Below are positions 18,501 through 25,607 of a stretch of 25,607 bases of DNA, piece by piece. How positions within the stretch are numbered: the first letter of the stretch is position 1; each line of letters starts with the position of its first letter. The translations under genes were made by a program, and so were the position numbers. The notes below the pieces were generated by a model. That model worked only from the letters and a program-made list of their open reading frames with translations, searched no databases and was not told where the DNA came from. Source of the DNA: Nemertoderma westbladi (taxonomy: Eukaryota > Xenacoelomorpha > Nemertodermatida > Nemertodermatidae); the NCBI GenBank assembly GCA_032718475.1, contig JAUCBJ010008076.1:1-25607 (forward strand), given 5' to 3'.

Positions 18501-20655
18501 TCCCTCTCATGTGATCTTTCTGGCTCCTATAACTGTTTTTTCCCTCTCATGTGATCTTTCTTTCTGTCCCCTGTATCTATTTTTCCCTCCCAGGTGCTCT
18601 GTCCGGCTCCTGTAACTGTTTTTTCCCTCTCATGTGATCTTTCTTTCTGTCCCCTGTATCTATTTTTCCCTCCCAGGTGCTCTGTCTGGCTCCTATAACT
18701 GTTTTTTCCCTCTCATGTGATCTTTCTGGCTCCTATAACTGTTTTTTCCCTCTCATGTGATCTTTCTTTCTGTCCTCTGTATCTATTTTTCCCTCCCAGG
18801 TGCTCTGTCTGTCCCCTGTATCTATTTTTCCCTCCCAGGTGCTCTGTCCGGCTCCTGTAACTGTTTTTTCCCTCTCATGTGATCTTTCTTTCTGTCCCCT
18901 GTATCTATTTTTCCCTCCCAGGTGCTCTGTCTGGCTCCTATAAATGTTTTTTCCCTCTCATGTGATCTTTCTTTCTGTCCTCTGTATCTATTTTTCCCTC
19001 TCATGTGCTCTGTCTGTCCCCTGTATCTATTTTTCCCTCCCAGGTGCTCTGTCTGGCTCCTATAACTGTTTTTTCCCTCTCATGTGATCTTTCTTTCTGT
19101 CCTCTGTATCTATTTTTCCCTCCCATGTGCTCTGTCTGTCCCCTGTATCTATTTTTCCCTCCCAGGTGCTCTGTCCGGCTCCTGTAACTGTTTTTTCCCT
19201 CTCATGTGATCTTTCTTTCTGTCCCCTGTATCTATTTTTCCCTCCCAGGTGCTCTGTCCGGCTCCTGTAACTGTTTTTTCCCTCTCATGTGATCTTTCTT
19301 TCTGTCCCCTGTATCTATTTTTCCCTCCCAGGTGCTCTGTCCGGCTCCTGTAACTGTTTTTTCCCTCTCATGTGATCTTTCTTTCTGTCCCCTGTATCTA
19401 TTTTTCCCTCCCAGGTGCTCTGTCCGGCTCCTATAACTGTTTTTTCCCTCTCATGTGATCTTTCTTTCTGTCCCCTGTATCTATTTTTCCCTCTCATGTG
19501 ATCTTTCTGGCTCCTATAACTGTTTTTTCCCTCTCATGTGATCTTTCTTTCTGTCCCCTGTATCTATTTTTCCCTCCCAGGTGCTCTGTCTGGCTCCTAT
19601 AACTGTTTTTTCCCTCTCATGTGATCTTTCTTTCTGTCCCCTGTATCTATTTTTCCCTCCCAGGTGCTCTGTCTGGCTCCTATAACTGTTTTTTCCCTCT
19701 CATGTGATCTTTCTTTCTGTCCTCTGTATCTATTTTTCCCTCTCATGTGCTCTGTCTGTCCCCTGTATCTATTTTTCCCTCTCATGTCTCTGTCTGTCCC
19801 CTGTATCTATTTTTCCCTCCCAGGTGCTCTGTCCGGCTCCTGTAACTGTTTTTTGACTCTCATGTGCTCTGTCTGTCCCCTGTATCTATTTTTCCCTCCC
19901 ATGTGCTCTGTCTGTCTGTCCCCTGTATCTATTTTTCCCTCCCAGGTGCTCTGTCTGTCCCCTGTATCTTTTGTTTCCTCCCATGTGCTCTGTCCGGCTC
20001 CTGTAACTGTTTTTTGACTCTCATGTGCTCTGTCTGTCCCCTGTATCTATTTTTCCCTCTCATGTGCTCTGTCTGTCCCCTGTATCTATTTTTCCCTCCC
20101 AGGTGCTCTGTCTGGCTCCTATAACTGTTTTTTCCCTCTCATGTGATCTTTCTGGCTCCTATAACTGTTTTTTCCCTCTCATGTGATCTTTCTTTCTGTC
20201 CCCTGTATCTATTTTTCCCTCCCAGGTGCTCTGTCTGGCTCCTGTATCTGTTGTTTCCTCCCAGGTGCTCTGTCTGGCTCCTGTATCTGTTTTTCCTCCC
20301 AGGTGCTCTGTCTGGCTCCTATAACTGATTTTTTCCTCCCAGGTGCTCTGTCTGGCTCCTGTATCTGTTTTTCCTCACAGGTGCTCTGTCTGGCTCCTGT
20401 ATCTGTTTTTCCTCCCAGGTGCTCTGTCTGGCTCCTGTATCTGTTGTTTCCTCCCAGGTGCTCTATCTGGCTCCTGTATCTGTTTTCCCTCCCAGGTGCT
20501 CTGTTTGGCATTCGAACTCTCCCTACACTCTCTACACTTGTGGATGGGACGGAAAAATATTACGTCATTCAACTGGTCCTGTTCTAAAAGAGATGACGTC
20601 ACTCTCCGAGGCGCCAATTATCGCTGAAACGCCAATCACTGTCAACCCGCAATAA
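15499..20655 (+). CDS. WDR77: WDR77 / MEP50, methylosome WD40 protein, five coding exons
   Basis: WDR77/MEP50 is the WD40 partner of the arginine methyltransferase PRMT5; it presents substrates such as Sm proteins and histones in the cytoplasm and nucleus. Reconstructed coding exons are 15499-15554, 16419-16552, 16743-17225, 17377-17563 and 20496-20655: 1020 bases, 339 residues plus stop (human 342). Splice phases agree at every junction, and all introns are GT..AG. Matches to human WDR77 follow the family order: YLEVIRFRA..LLVAAS, GRYWTGSL, EFGIADATWL, HDGTVSSVSV, SGSEDSDVRLW, VTCVRFSP, LLSCSRDGTVALCD, LPTALAWQP, VVGDESGF, HHREVTRLEFHP, DFARCSVWHSNSP and CGWDGKILRH. Intron 4 is almost entirely minisatellite made from its own acceptor. 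Coding exons are GC-rich against AT-rich introns. The main uncertainty is the acceptor of exon 2 (16419 chosen; 16385 possible). Confidence 0.9.
16100..16135. promoter_or_regulatory. Hairpin with two inverted AP-1-type TGASTCA sites in WDR77 intron 1
   Basis: TGAGTCAGAATTG (16100-16112) and CAATTCTGACTCA (16123-16135) are perfect 13-bp complements around a 10-base spacer. Each outer half is the AP-1 consensus. It may be a chance hairpin or an enhancer element; binding is inferred only from the consensus. Confidence 0.35.
16244..16307. repeat. 16-bp inverted repeat of the CTACTACTGTACTAC motif, intron 1
   Basis: CCTACTACTGTACTAC (16244-16259) is exactly complementary to GTAGTACAGTAGTAGG (16292-16307). 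Related words occur at 15420-15445 and 4912-4943, so this looks like a dispersed inverted-repeat motif. Confidence 0.6.
16419..16552 (+). CDS. WDR77: WDR77 coding exon 2
   Basis: Acceptor TTATTTTTCGCTAG at 16405-16418, donor AG|GTGAGT at 16553. Encodes FRASTNNLLVAASELKGRYW onward, the first WD40 blade. An alternative acceptor TTTTCAG ending at 16384 would add a hydrophobic segment not seen in the family and does not fit the exon 1 junction as well. Confidence 0.82.
16743..17225 (+). CDS. WDR77: WDR77 coding exon 3 (main WD40 exon)
   Basis: Acceptor TATTGTTCGCAG ends at 16742; donor G|GTGAGT starts at 17226. Contains EFGIADATW and three WD units: HDGTVSSVSV to VRLW, HIDAVTCVRFSP to VALCD, and LPTALAWQP to GVYDIRG. 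The third motif of the second unit ends in CDD rather than W-D, common in degenerate WD repeats. The downstream intron is only 151 bp and begins GTGAGTT followed by 15 G. Confidence 0.92.
17377..17563 (+). CDS. WDR77: WDR77 coding exon 4
   Basis: Acceptor TATTGCAG ends at 17376; donor AG|GTATAT at 17564. Encodes GSGVMVTGRLVHHREVTRLE and continues to EHQDFA, matching the human VTGLVFSP..VPFLAS and AHRDFVR region. Ends in phase 2, completed by the G at 20496. Confidence 0.9.
17672..20495 (+). repeat. Intron 4 minisatellite made of tandem 3' splice-site copies
   Basis: About 70 units of 37-41 bp fill intron 4 from 108 bases after the donor right up to the true acceptor. Two main unit types alternate. 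Type A is CCCTGTATCTATTTTTCCCT followed by CCCAG|GTGCTCTGTC. Type B is CTCCTATAACTGTTTTTTCC followed by CTCTCATGTGATCTTTC. Type A reproduces the real exon 5 acceptor and its first ~10 exon bases (CCCTCCCAG|GTGCTCTGTTTGG). I count about thirty CAG|G units including the true one. The plus strand is strongly pyrimidine-rich. Long open frames on both strands here are by-products of the repeat. Confidence 0.95.
20496..20655 (+). CDS. WDR77: WDR77 coding exon 5 (last)
   Basis: Begins immediately after the last minisatellite unit. Completed with AG from exon 4 it reads R, CSVWHSNSPYTLYTCGWDGK, ILRH and a tail ending VNPQ before TAA (20653-20655). W..SNS..L.T.GWD corresponds to the final WD unit of human WDR77 (ATWSPLNHSLLTTVGWD) with identical spacing. 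The first ~10 bases belong to the repeat unit as well as to the exon. Confidence 0.9.
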
Positions 20656-23081
20656 TAATCTACACAGGGAGAGGGAATTTATTGAAGACCAGAGACTTTT
20701 TTTGGAATTTGGAATTGATTCTTTCTTTATTACTTGAGGGACAGACAGTGGATAATCATTGGTTGGTTCGCTACATTAAGAGACCAGATGGAGACGTAGA
20801 ACTCTACAACTGCTATTAGTAATTATTACCGCGTCACGCGATTGGTATTTTATTATTTGTATATAAGGCTAACAATAATAACGCCCTTGCAGTGAATTAT
20901 AATACTATAAAGTTATAAATTGTTTTCTTTCCGCGAAGTATAATAAGTACTTACTGCGTGGTGTAGTCCAGGGTTTTTTTTTCAAAATGTCCGCTGTGAA
21001 AAGTTTCTAAATGGCTAGGAAAAATTTAGAGAATCTCTAATTTGTTTAGAAAACCAAAATAATTTGCCCAATGACGAATTTGACAGATTAATTTTGAAAA
21101 GTGGGCCATGCATTACTTCCTGTATTGCTTTGTTTTCTACTTTATTCAACCATACGGTATTGTACTGGTACTGTAAGTCGTATACTGTATGTCATAAGTC
21201 AAAATAAATTATGGAACACATTGGTTTAAAATGGAGCGCTTCCGCTGGTATATCATAAGTCGTTTGTTACGACACATGAGTCGAAAGTGAATAAAGTGAT
21301 TATGTCCCATGTTCCACCATTTGACATACGACTGATGGGTTATATCCGGCAAGAGGCCTGTGATTGGTTACTTTGGGTAGCAGCAAGCCAGAAAATATTG
21401 TACAGCAATTTATTGTGTTCCATTAAATGTTAGGCGCATCTTATATTTTTTAAGGAAATACTTATGACTTACCAGTAGAGCCCGGGAGATATGCCTACTT
21501 TTCACATCAACGGACTCAGACAAAATCTGAAAGCGATTTATAACATTCGACTCATGAGTTACCAGTGGGGCGAGGGCCTACGTAATCTTACATATCATCG
21601 AAACATTAAACTAATAAAGACCTACTACCCTATGTAATGCAGCTTTGGTAAATTAATGCCATTTTTATTGGGAAGGAATATTCCACATGATTGGGGTGTT
21701 GGGACAGTAAAATAAGTATAAAATTTGTAACACTGTAAATTATGGGAATGTCAGTGAAACACTCTTAGAATGTAACACAGTTGTTCGCGCTTTTGAAGAC
21801 CTTTAGCAGTTTAACCTGCCAAAATTTATATGTCTTTTAGTTAATTAAAACCACTTTAGCATACGAGAATAATTTATGCTAATACGCAAAACATTAGCCG
21901 AAGTCAGCCCATGCGCGATCATTCACCCGATGGATCTACACCCGGGAGACTGAATTCGGATGCTTGAATTGTATTATTACAGTGTAAGGTTGCAGTGTAT
22001 ACCTAATGTATTATTCGATAGATCGTTAATAATTAATCTCTGACAGATATTATTGGCTTTCGGGAAATATTAACAGTTCCTTTAGGACGTGGCGCTTTAT
22101 CTATTTAAACAGAACTAAGACTTATACTAAACGCAACGATACTGCCTATGATTAAAGTATAAAACGTATTCTTTAGGAAATACTTTGTTACCAATCACAA
22201 TCATACACACTATTCTGCCGACAGTCAGTACATTTGATCACACATAAAGAGAGCAGTAATTGACTCACGTAGGGTCTGCTAAATAACATTGGATTCAATA
22301 CACACCACATTAATATAAATCGCAATTGTTATGTATAGCCGGTCTCTCTAACCTGTAGTGTTATCAAGAAAATTGGGAATTGGGTGATTTATCCGTATTA
22401 TCCAAATAGCAATATTTCCATCAACAAATATTTACAATTAATAACTGACGGTAAAATAACAGTACAAACAATATGATTAATGAGTTAGGTGATATTCGAT
22501 TCGGTAACAGTTTATACTTTCGATAATTCAAGCAGTTTACGGTACAGCAGTATCTATCCAAAAATGCCGGTGTTTCTGGCTTAGACAGCAATAACAACAA
22601 AAGTAACAAGAAAAAACAGTAAGACTGAACACTCTCCTTATGATCGGCAGAAAAGCTACACGTCGACAGGAAAAACCGCCCTGATTGGCCCAAGCCAAAC
22701 AAAGAACCACGCGGCCAATGGCTGTTTCCATGTCAGCAACCAGCTGCTAGATGTCGTAATATGAATCATCACGGCTAAGCTGTGAAAGGTGGTTGGTGCA
22801 TTACAAGTTTTTGTCTTACCATGTCCGCTAAAACACGTATATAGCAGAATGATTTTTATGTCCGTTAAAACACCTGTAAAGGTACCTTGCGGGCGAGGGG
22901 AATATATATACAGTTAGAAAACCTTTTTTAGAGTATTCCAGCGCCTGGGGGGGAACTGGCCAGCAAAGGCAAACGTATCAGTTATCCCACAAAAGCTTTT
23001 ACACCGCTCCCAGAAAATGGGATTTAAGTCTATAAAATATACAAAATCACAGTTTCTAAAATACAAAAATACTCTAAACAG
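20656..23081. other. WDR77 3' flank and intergenic DNA
   Basis: The first AATAAA after the WDR77 stop is at 21203-21208, with another at about 21292; either could end the transcript but both are far from the stop. A small two-copy word GTCCGYTAAAACACNTGTA-like occurs at about 22824 and 22860. CCAAT-type words (GATTGGCCC, GGCCAATGG) cluster at about 22683-22725. Leu-rich minus-strand frames at 22421-22731 are not convincing. No other gene is visible. Confidence 0.45.
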
Positions 23082-24131
23082 TTAGTCTTTCTTGCGCGGA
23101 CGGCGTTTACGCAGTTTTTTGAAGCTAGCAAGAGTCCTTTTCTCTTTGGGGCGAGCCACTTTACTAGGAGGGCTATAACTCCTGGGTGAAGGGTGCAATA
23201 TGATTGCATCAGAAGGTATGGGATTGCGATCGGTATATCCGCCGGTCGAAGTACCGGGTTGATTAACATCAACGTCAGGGGAGAGGGGTCTAACGGCTTT
23301 GAGAGCTCGTTTCAAGACAGCCGCTCTTACGGGTCCTTTACGAGTGGTCTGAACGAGGGCCGTGGGTGGACCATAGGCCGTTAGAAACTTCCTTGGTTTA
23401 ATGGTTCTTTCTAACTCGCGTTCGCGGGCTCGATACTCGTAAGGCCGTCGATATACTTCTTGTAACTCAGGGTGTGAGTTGACGAATAAGTCTCCATAGG
23501 CAGGGTCTTGACGGATAAAGTTTATTAAGTTGTAAGACTGGATGTCACTCGGATTAATGCTCCTGAGAAATTTACGCACATATTTGGTTGAAATACATTC
23601 TCCAACGCGCTTCAATAGTTCATAACTTGATAGGCGCGATTTCTGCTCGACGGAGGCAAACAAATATGGATGGAACGCATAAACTCCTTCGTAGGCGCGT
23701 CCGGGATAATAGCGATGGCGTGAGTCACAATGTAAATCAGCGTTCGCTTCCCAAGCTCTGATATAACGTAGTACAATCATTTCATCTACGCTCTCTAAAT
23801 CATGGTTAAAGGGACAATCAAAGCTGGCGTGTCCTTTTAATTGACAATGATGACATTGAGTCATAAATTGAGGGCAAACCGCAAAAATATGCAAATTATT
23901 AAATCTGCAATACGCGCAATAAATTTCCATCGCCGGTTGTTCGTGGAAATAGGAACAGCGGACGTTTGTGTCCATGGGCGTAACATGGTCTCTCGATGCG
24001 CATAACCGACAACGTTGCCGAGAAACATAGTTGGCATGGCGATAATCGTACGCAGTGAGACACTGTGGACCTTGATACCATTCTAGGATGTAATCGTTGT
24101 CGTTGTTCCGGGCGCAATAGGCTGAATCTCC
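23082..24131 (-). CDS. Unidentified CCHC zinc-motif protein, downstream part of a frame split by UGA
   Basis: The frame is open from a TGA at 24134-24132 down to the stop at 23082. Its first ATG is at 23975, giving 297 residues; 52 further codons before it are open and contain C, H and CxxC motifs. Numbering from that ATG there is C20-x2-C-x5-H-x4-C34 and a canonical zinc knuckle C41-x2-C-x4-H-x4-C54. The segment before the ATG carries another CxxCx4H (CRLCASRDH) completed by C7. Then come a helical region with VDEMIVLRYIRAWE and an Arg/Glu-rich stretch, and a Pro/Ser-rich linker ending in a basic, nuclear-localisation-like tail (KKLRKRRPRKKD). Zinc knuckles suggest nucleic-acid binding, as in Gag-like or domesticated transposon proteins, but I recognise no family. 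The ATG context is weak (C at -3). Confidence 0.55.
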   Translation of the reverse strand, partial: GDSAYCARNNDNDYILEWYQGPQCLTAYDYRHANYVSRQRCRLCASRDHVTPMDTNVRCSYFHEQPAMEIYCAYCRFNNLHIFAVCPQFMTQCHHCQLKGHASFDCPFNHDLESVDEMIVLRYIRAWEANADLHCDSRHRYYPGRAYEGVYAFHPYLFASVEQKSRLSSYELLKRVGECISTKYVRKFLRSINPSDIQSYNLINFIRQDPAYGDLFVNSHPELQEVYRRPYEYRARERELERTIKPRKFLTAYGPPTALVQTTRKGPVRAAVLKRALKAVRPLSPDVDVNQPGTSTGGYTDRNPIPSDAIILHPSPRSYSPPSKVARPKEKRTLASFKKLRKRRPRKKD

Positions 24132-24530
24132 TCAGATTCTAGGCATATTGGTTCGTCTTCCCAGTCTGTTACGAATATAATTTTCGTGATCTATTCTCGG
24201 TTTATCGTTACGACTCCGCTGGGTATGATATTTAAATAGAACCATTTCCCTTTCGGCGTATACATCGTCCGTATCATGTAAATCGATAGGATGGCCGGTA
24301 GTTAAGAAGTCTATATACGTACCATTACGATTCGTATAGCGAGCGGTGAATTTTCTATAGTCCGCTTCGCGCGTAAGTTGTTCCTGGGACATCGGCGGTT
24401 CGATATAGCGCCCATCGTCCTCCGTAATAGTCGGATCAGCTTCACCGCGTATCAAGCTATCCACAAACGCTTGTAAAGGTAGAGTATATCGCTCTCTAAT
24501 ACCAAGGTCATCTTCTATTAATTCCGTCAT
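24132..24530 (-). CDS. Unidentified acidic protein, upstream part of the same frame, ending at the internal UGA
   Basis: 132 codons from the ATG at 24530, with an in-frame TAA about 20 bases upstream fixing the start. The product is hydrophilic, acidic in its first half (MTELIEDDLGIRERYTLPLQ) and basic at its end (RNRLGRRTNMPRI), with no recognised domain. Its TGA stop (24134-24132) is in the same frame as the downstream zinc-motif ORF, with no other stop down to 23082. The two together would be about 480 residues. Either two short genes happen to share a frame, or one gene carries a nonsense mutation or a readthrough stop. Both parts are GC-richer than the flanks. Confidence 0.5.
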   Translation of the reverse strand: MTELIEDDLGIRERYTLPLQAFVDSLIRGEADPTITEDDGRYIEPPMSQEQLTREADYRKFTARYTNRNGTYIDFLTTGHPIDLHDTDDVYAEREMVLFKYHTQRSRNDKPRIDHENYIRNRLGRRTNMPRI

Positions 24531-25344
24531 ATTTGCTATCTGAGTTTGTTAATATCAATATACGTTAATATTTTAGGTAAGCGGGCGTCGCTTCCTACTA
24601 GGCCTTTTGCCCCCGGACAGTGGGTTTCTCAGCGCCGATGTACCGCTGTCGCAGTGTTTACGCCAACATGTAGCACAGCACGACAACGATAACCGGCACA
24701 AGTCCCACCACTGTCCGTCCCAAAGGCTTGAATCCACTTGAGGTTATCTCGGTAGAGTTAGGGCTATTTTACAATTGCGATTAGCTACTGTAAACACACT
24801 TTAGTAGTAACATTCACCTATAAACGCACAAATTCCATACAATCATTACTTACTGCACACATGCATACCATTTGTCCGTTAGTCAGTGTCTTCCAGAATG
24901 TCACGTATTTACTATGTATCCTTGGATACTAATAGTGCGCTATGTATACTCTTATGCTACGCAATGGGGCAAGCCTTTTATTGTTCCCTTAACTTGCTTC
25001 TAATTCTAGCGTGGGTGTTGCCATGGTGACATTATGGAAAACTAGCGGTAGAATTAGGGCAATCCTCATGCATACAGATCTGGGATGTTATTTAATAGTA
25101 ATTCTTTAATTGTCAATATCCTCTTTATGCATGATTTTATAAATTTTATCGGCTATTGACTATATGCTGGAGATTCTCACACTCTAATACACTCAATATG
25201 AATCTCCGCTCCCATGATCTATTAATTACTGGAATTTTGGGAATGTTATAAATTGCACAAAATGACAATTTATGAAATTCATTCGAGTATGAATTTAATT
25301 TATTCCCGTGAATTTTATTATTTGATGTTAAATGGACATAAATT
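24531..25344. other. Non-coding flank upstream of the minus-strand zinc-motif gene
   Basis: Probable 5' flank of the 24530 start. On the minus strand 24768-24661 is an ATG-poor 36-codon open stretch encoding a hydrophobic, membrane-helix-like segment ending at TAA. It is bounded by stops and not supported as a gene. The remainder is AT-rich without recognisable features. Confidence 0.4.
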
Positions 25345-25607
25345 TTATTCCAGAGCAAGTCTGGGGACATAAGATCCTTAATTCTATGAAATTTGTCTTT
25401 TAAGAGTATCGGTAAGTGCTACGATATCTTAATCGACTGGAAATTTTAAAGGATCGGGATTTTACAGATTTTAATAAATATTAAATTAATATTTAGGATG
25501 GGCACCAATTTATTCCAGAACTTGTCTGGGGACGTTAACCACTGATTCTAGAATTTGTCTTTCAAGTATATCGGTGGGTGCCACGATATCTTAATCGACT
25601 AGAATTA
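25345..25607. repeat. 165-bp direct repeat, continuing past the right edge
   Basis: TTATTCCAGARCNNGTCTGGGGACRT, AATTTGTCTTTYAAG, ATATCGGTRRGTGCYACG and ATATCTTAATCGACTRGAA recur in the same order at 25345-25450 and 25510-25607, a period of 165 bp. The second copy is cut by the window end, so the array length is unknown. It may be a satellite or a tandem fragment of a mobile element. Confidence 0.75.

Noticed and set aside
17936-20628. Many open frames of 60-134 codons on both strands inside intron 4
   Set aside because: They are translations of the minisatellite in different phases. Stops are missing because the unit lacks them, and no frame persists through the array.
22421-22731. Leu/Cys-rich minus-strand frames as a membrane protein
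   Set aside because: The leucine run reflects AACAANAACAA-like simple sequence; the two frames overlap each other and neither matches a family.
23899-24117. 72-codon minus-strand frame overlapping the zinc-motif ORF
   Set aside because: It is a frame-shifted shadow of the Cys/His-rich coding region.
24132-24134. UGA as a selenocysteine codon
   Set aside because: No SECIS-like structure was recognised downstream and the position is not in a known selenoprotein motif. Nonsense mutation or readthrough is simpler.
24661-24768. Hydrophobic 36-codon minus-strand stretch resembling a C-terminal membrane helix
   Set aside because: It is bounded by stops with only an internal late ATG and no convincing splice acceptor, so it cannot be supported as a gene.
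25146-25370. 74-codon minus-strand frame at the right end
   Set aside because: It overlaps the 165-bp direct repeat, its second repeat copy is interrupted by a stop, and it has no recognisable domain.

Overview
The window is animal nuclear DNA: AT-rich, transposon-dense, with one spliced gene whose introns are GT..AG and no operon-like packing. The organism cannot be named from the sequence. The CR1/L2-like LINE, abundant small inverted-repeat elements, G/C homopolymers and the recurring palindrome TAGGCCTA fit a marine invertebrate, but that is only an impression.

Layout. 1-951: fragments of an Asn/Gln-rich reading frame of unknown origin. 1738-2105: a tRNA-like SINE head followed by a ~95-bp tandem repeat. 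3985-4863 (minus): an intact, intronless TIP41-like (TIPRL) gene with an unusual four-cysteine insertion. 5133-8526: two ~240-bp arms in inverted orientation that bracket an array of eight CACGTG E-boxes, a Harbinger-type MITE and other small repeats. 8679-8938: two copies of a ~105-bp fold-back element. 9882-15102: a decayed CR1/L2-like LINE (ORF1 plus endonuclease/reverse-transcriptase ORF2), interrupted at 13080-14779 by a 1.7-kb inverted-repeat DNA transposon.

15499-20655 (plus): WDR77/MEP50, the WD40 partner of PRMT5. I reconstructed it as five exons with consistent splice phases, giving 339 residues against 342 in human. Exon 1 is only 56 coding bases. About 96% of intron 4 is a ~40-bp minisatellite whose unit is a copy of the intron's own 3' splice site plus the first bases of exon 5. 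About thirty pyrimidine-tract/CAG|G acceptors therefore lie in tandem ahead of, and including, the real one. This is the most striking structure in the window.

24530-23082 (minus): one reading frame of about 480 codons broken by a single UGA. It has three CCHC-like zinc motifs, one of them in the stretch just after the stop, and a basic C-terminus. I do not recognise its family. The right end enters a 165-bp direct repeat that continues past the window.

The genes do not form a pathway. WDR77 (methylosome) and TIPRL (PP2A-type phosphatase regulation) are independent cellular genes separated by mobile elements.
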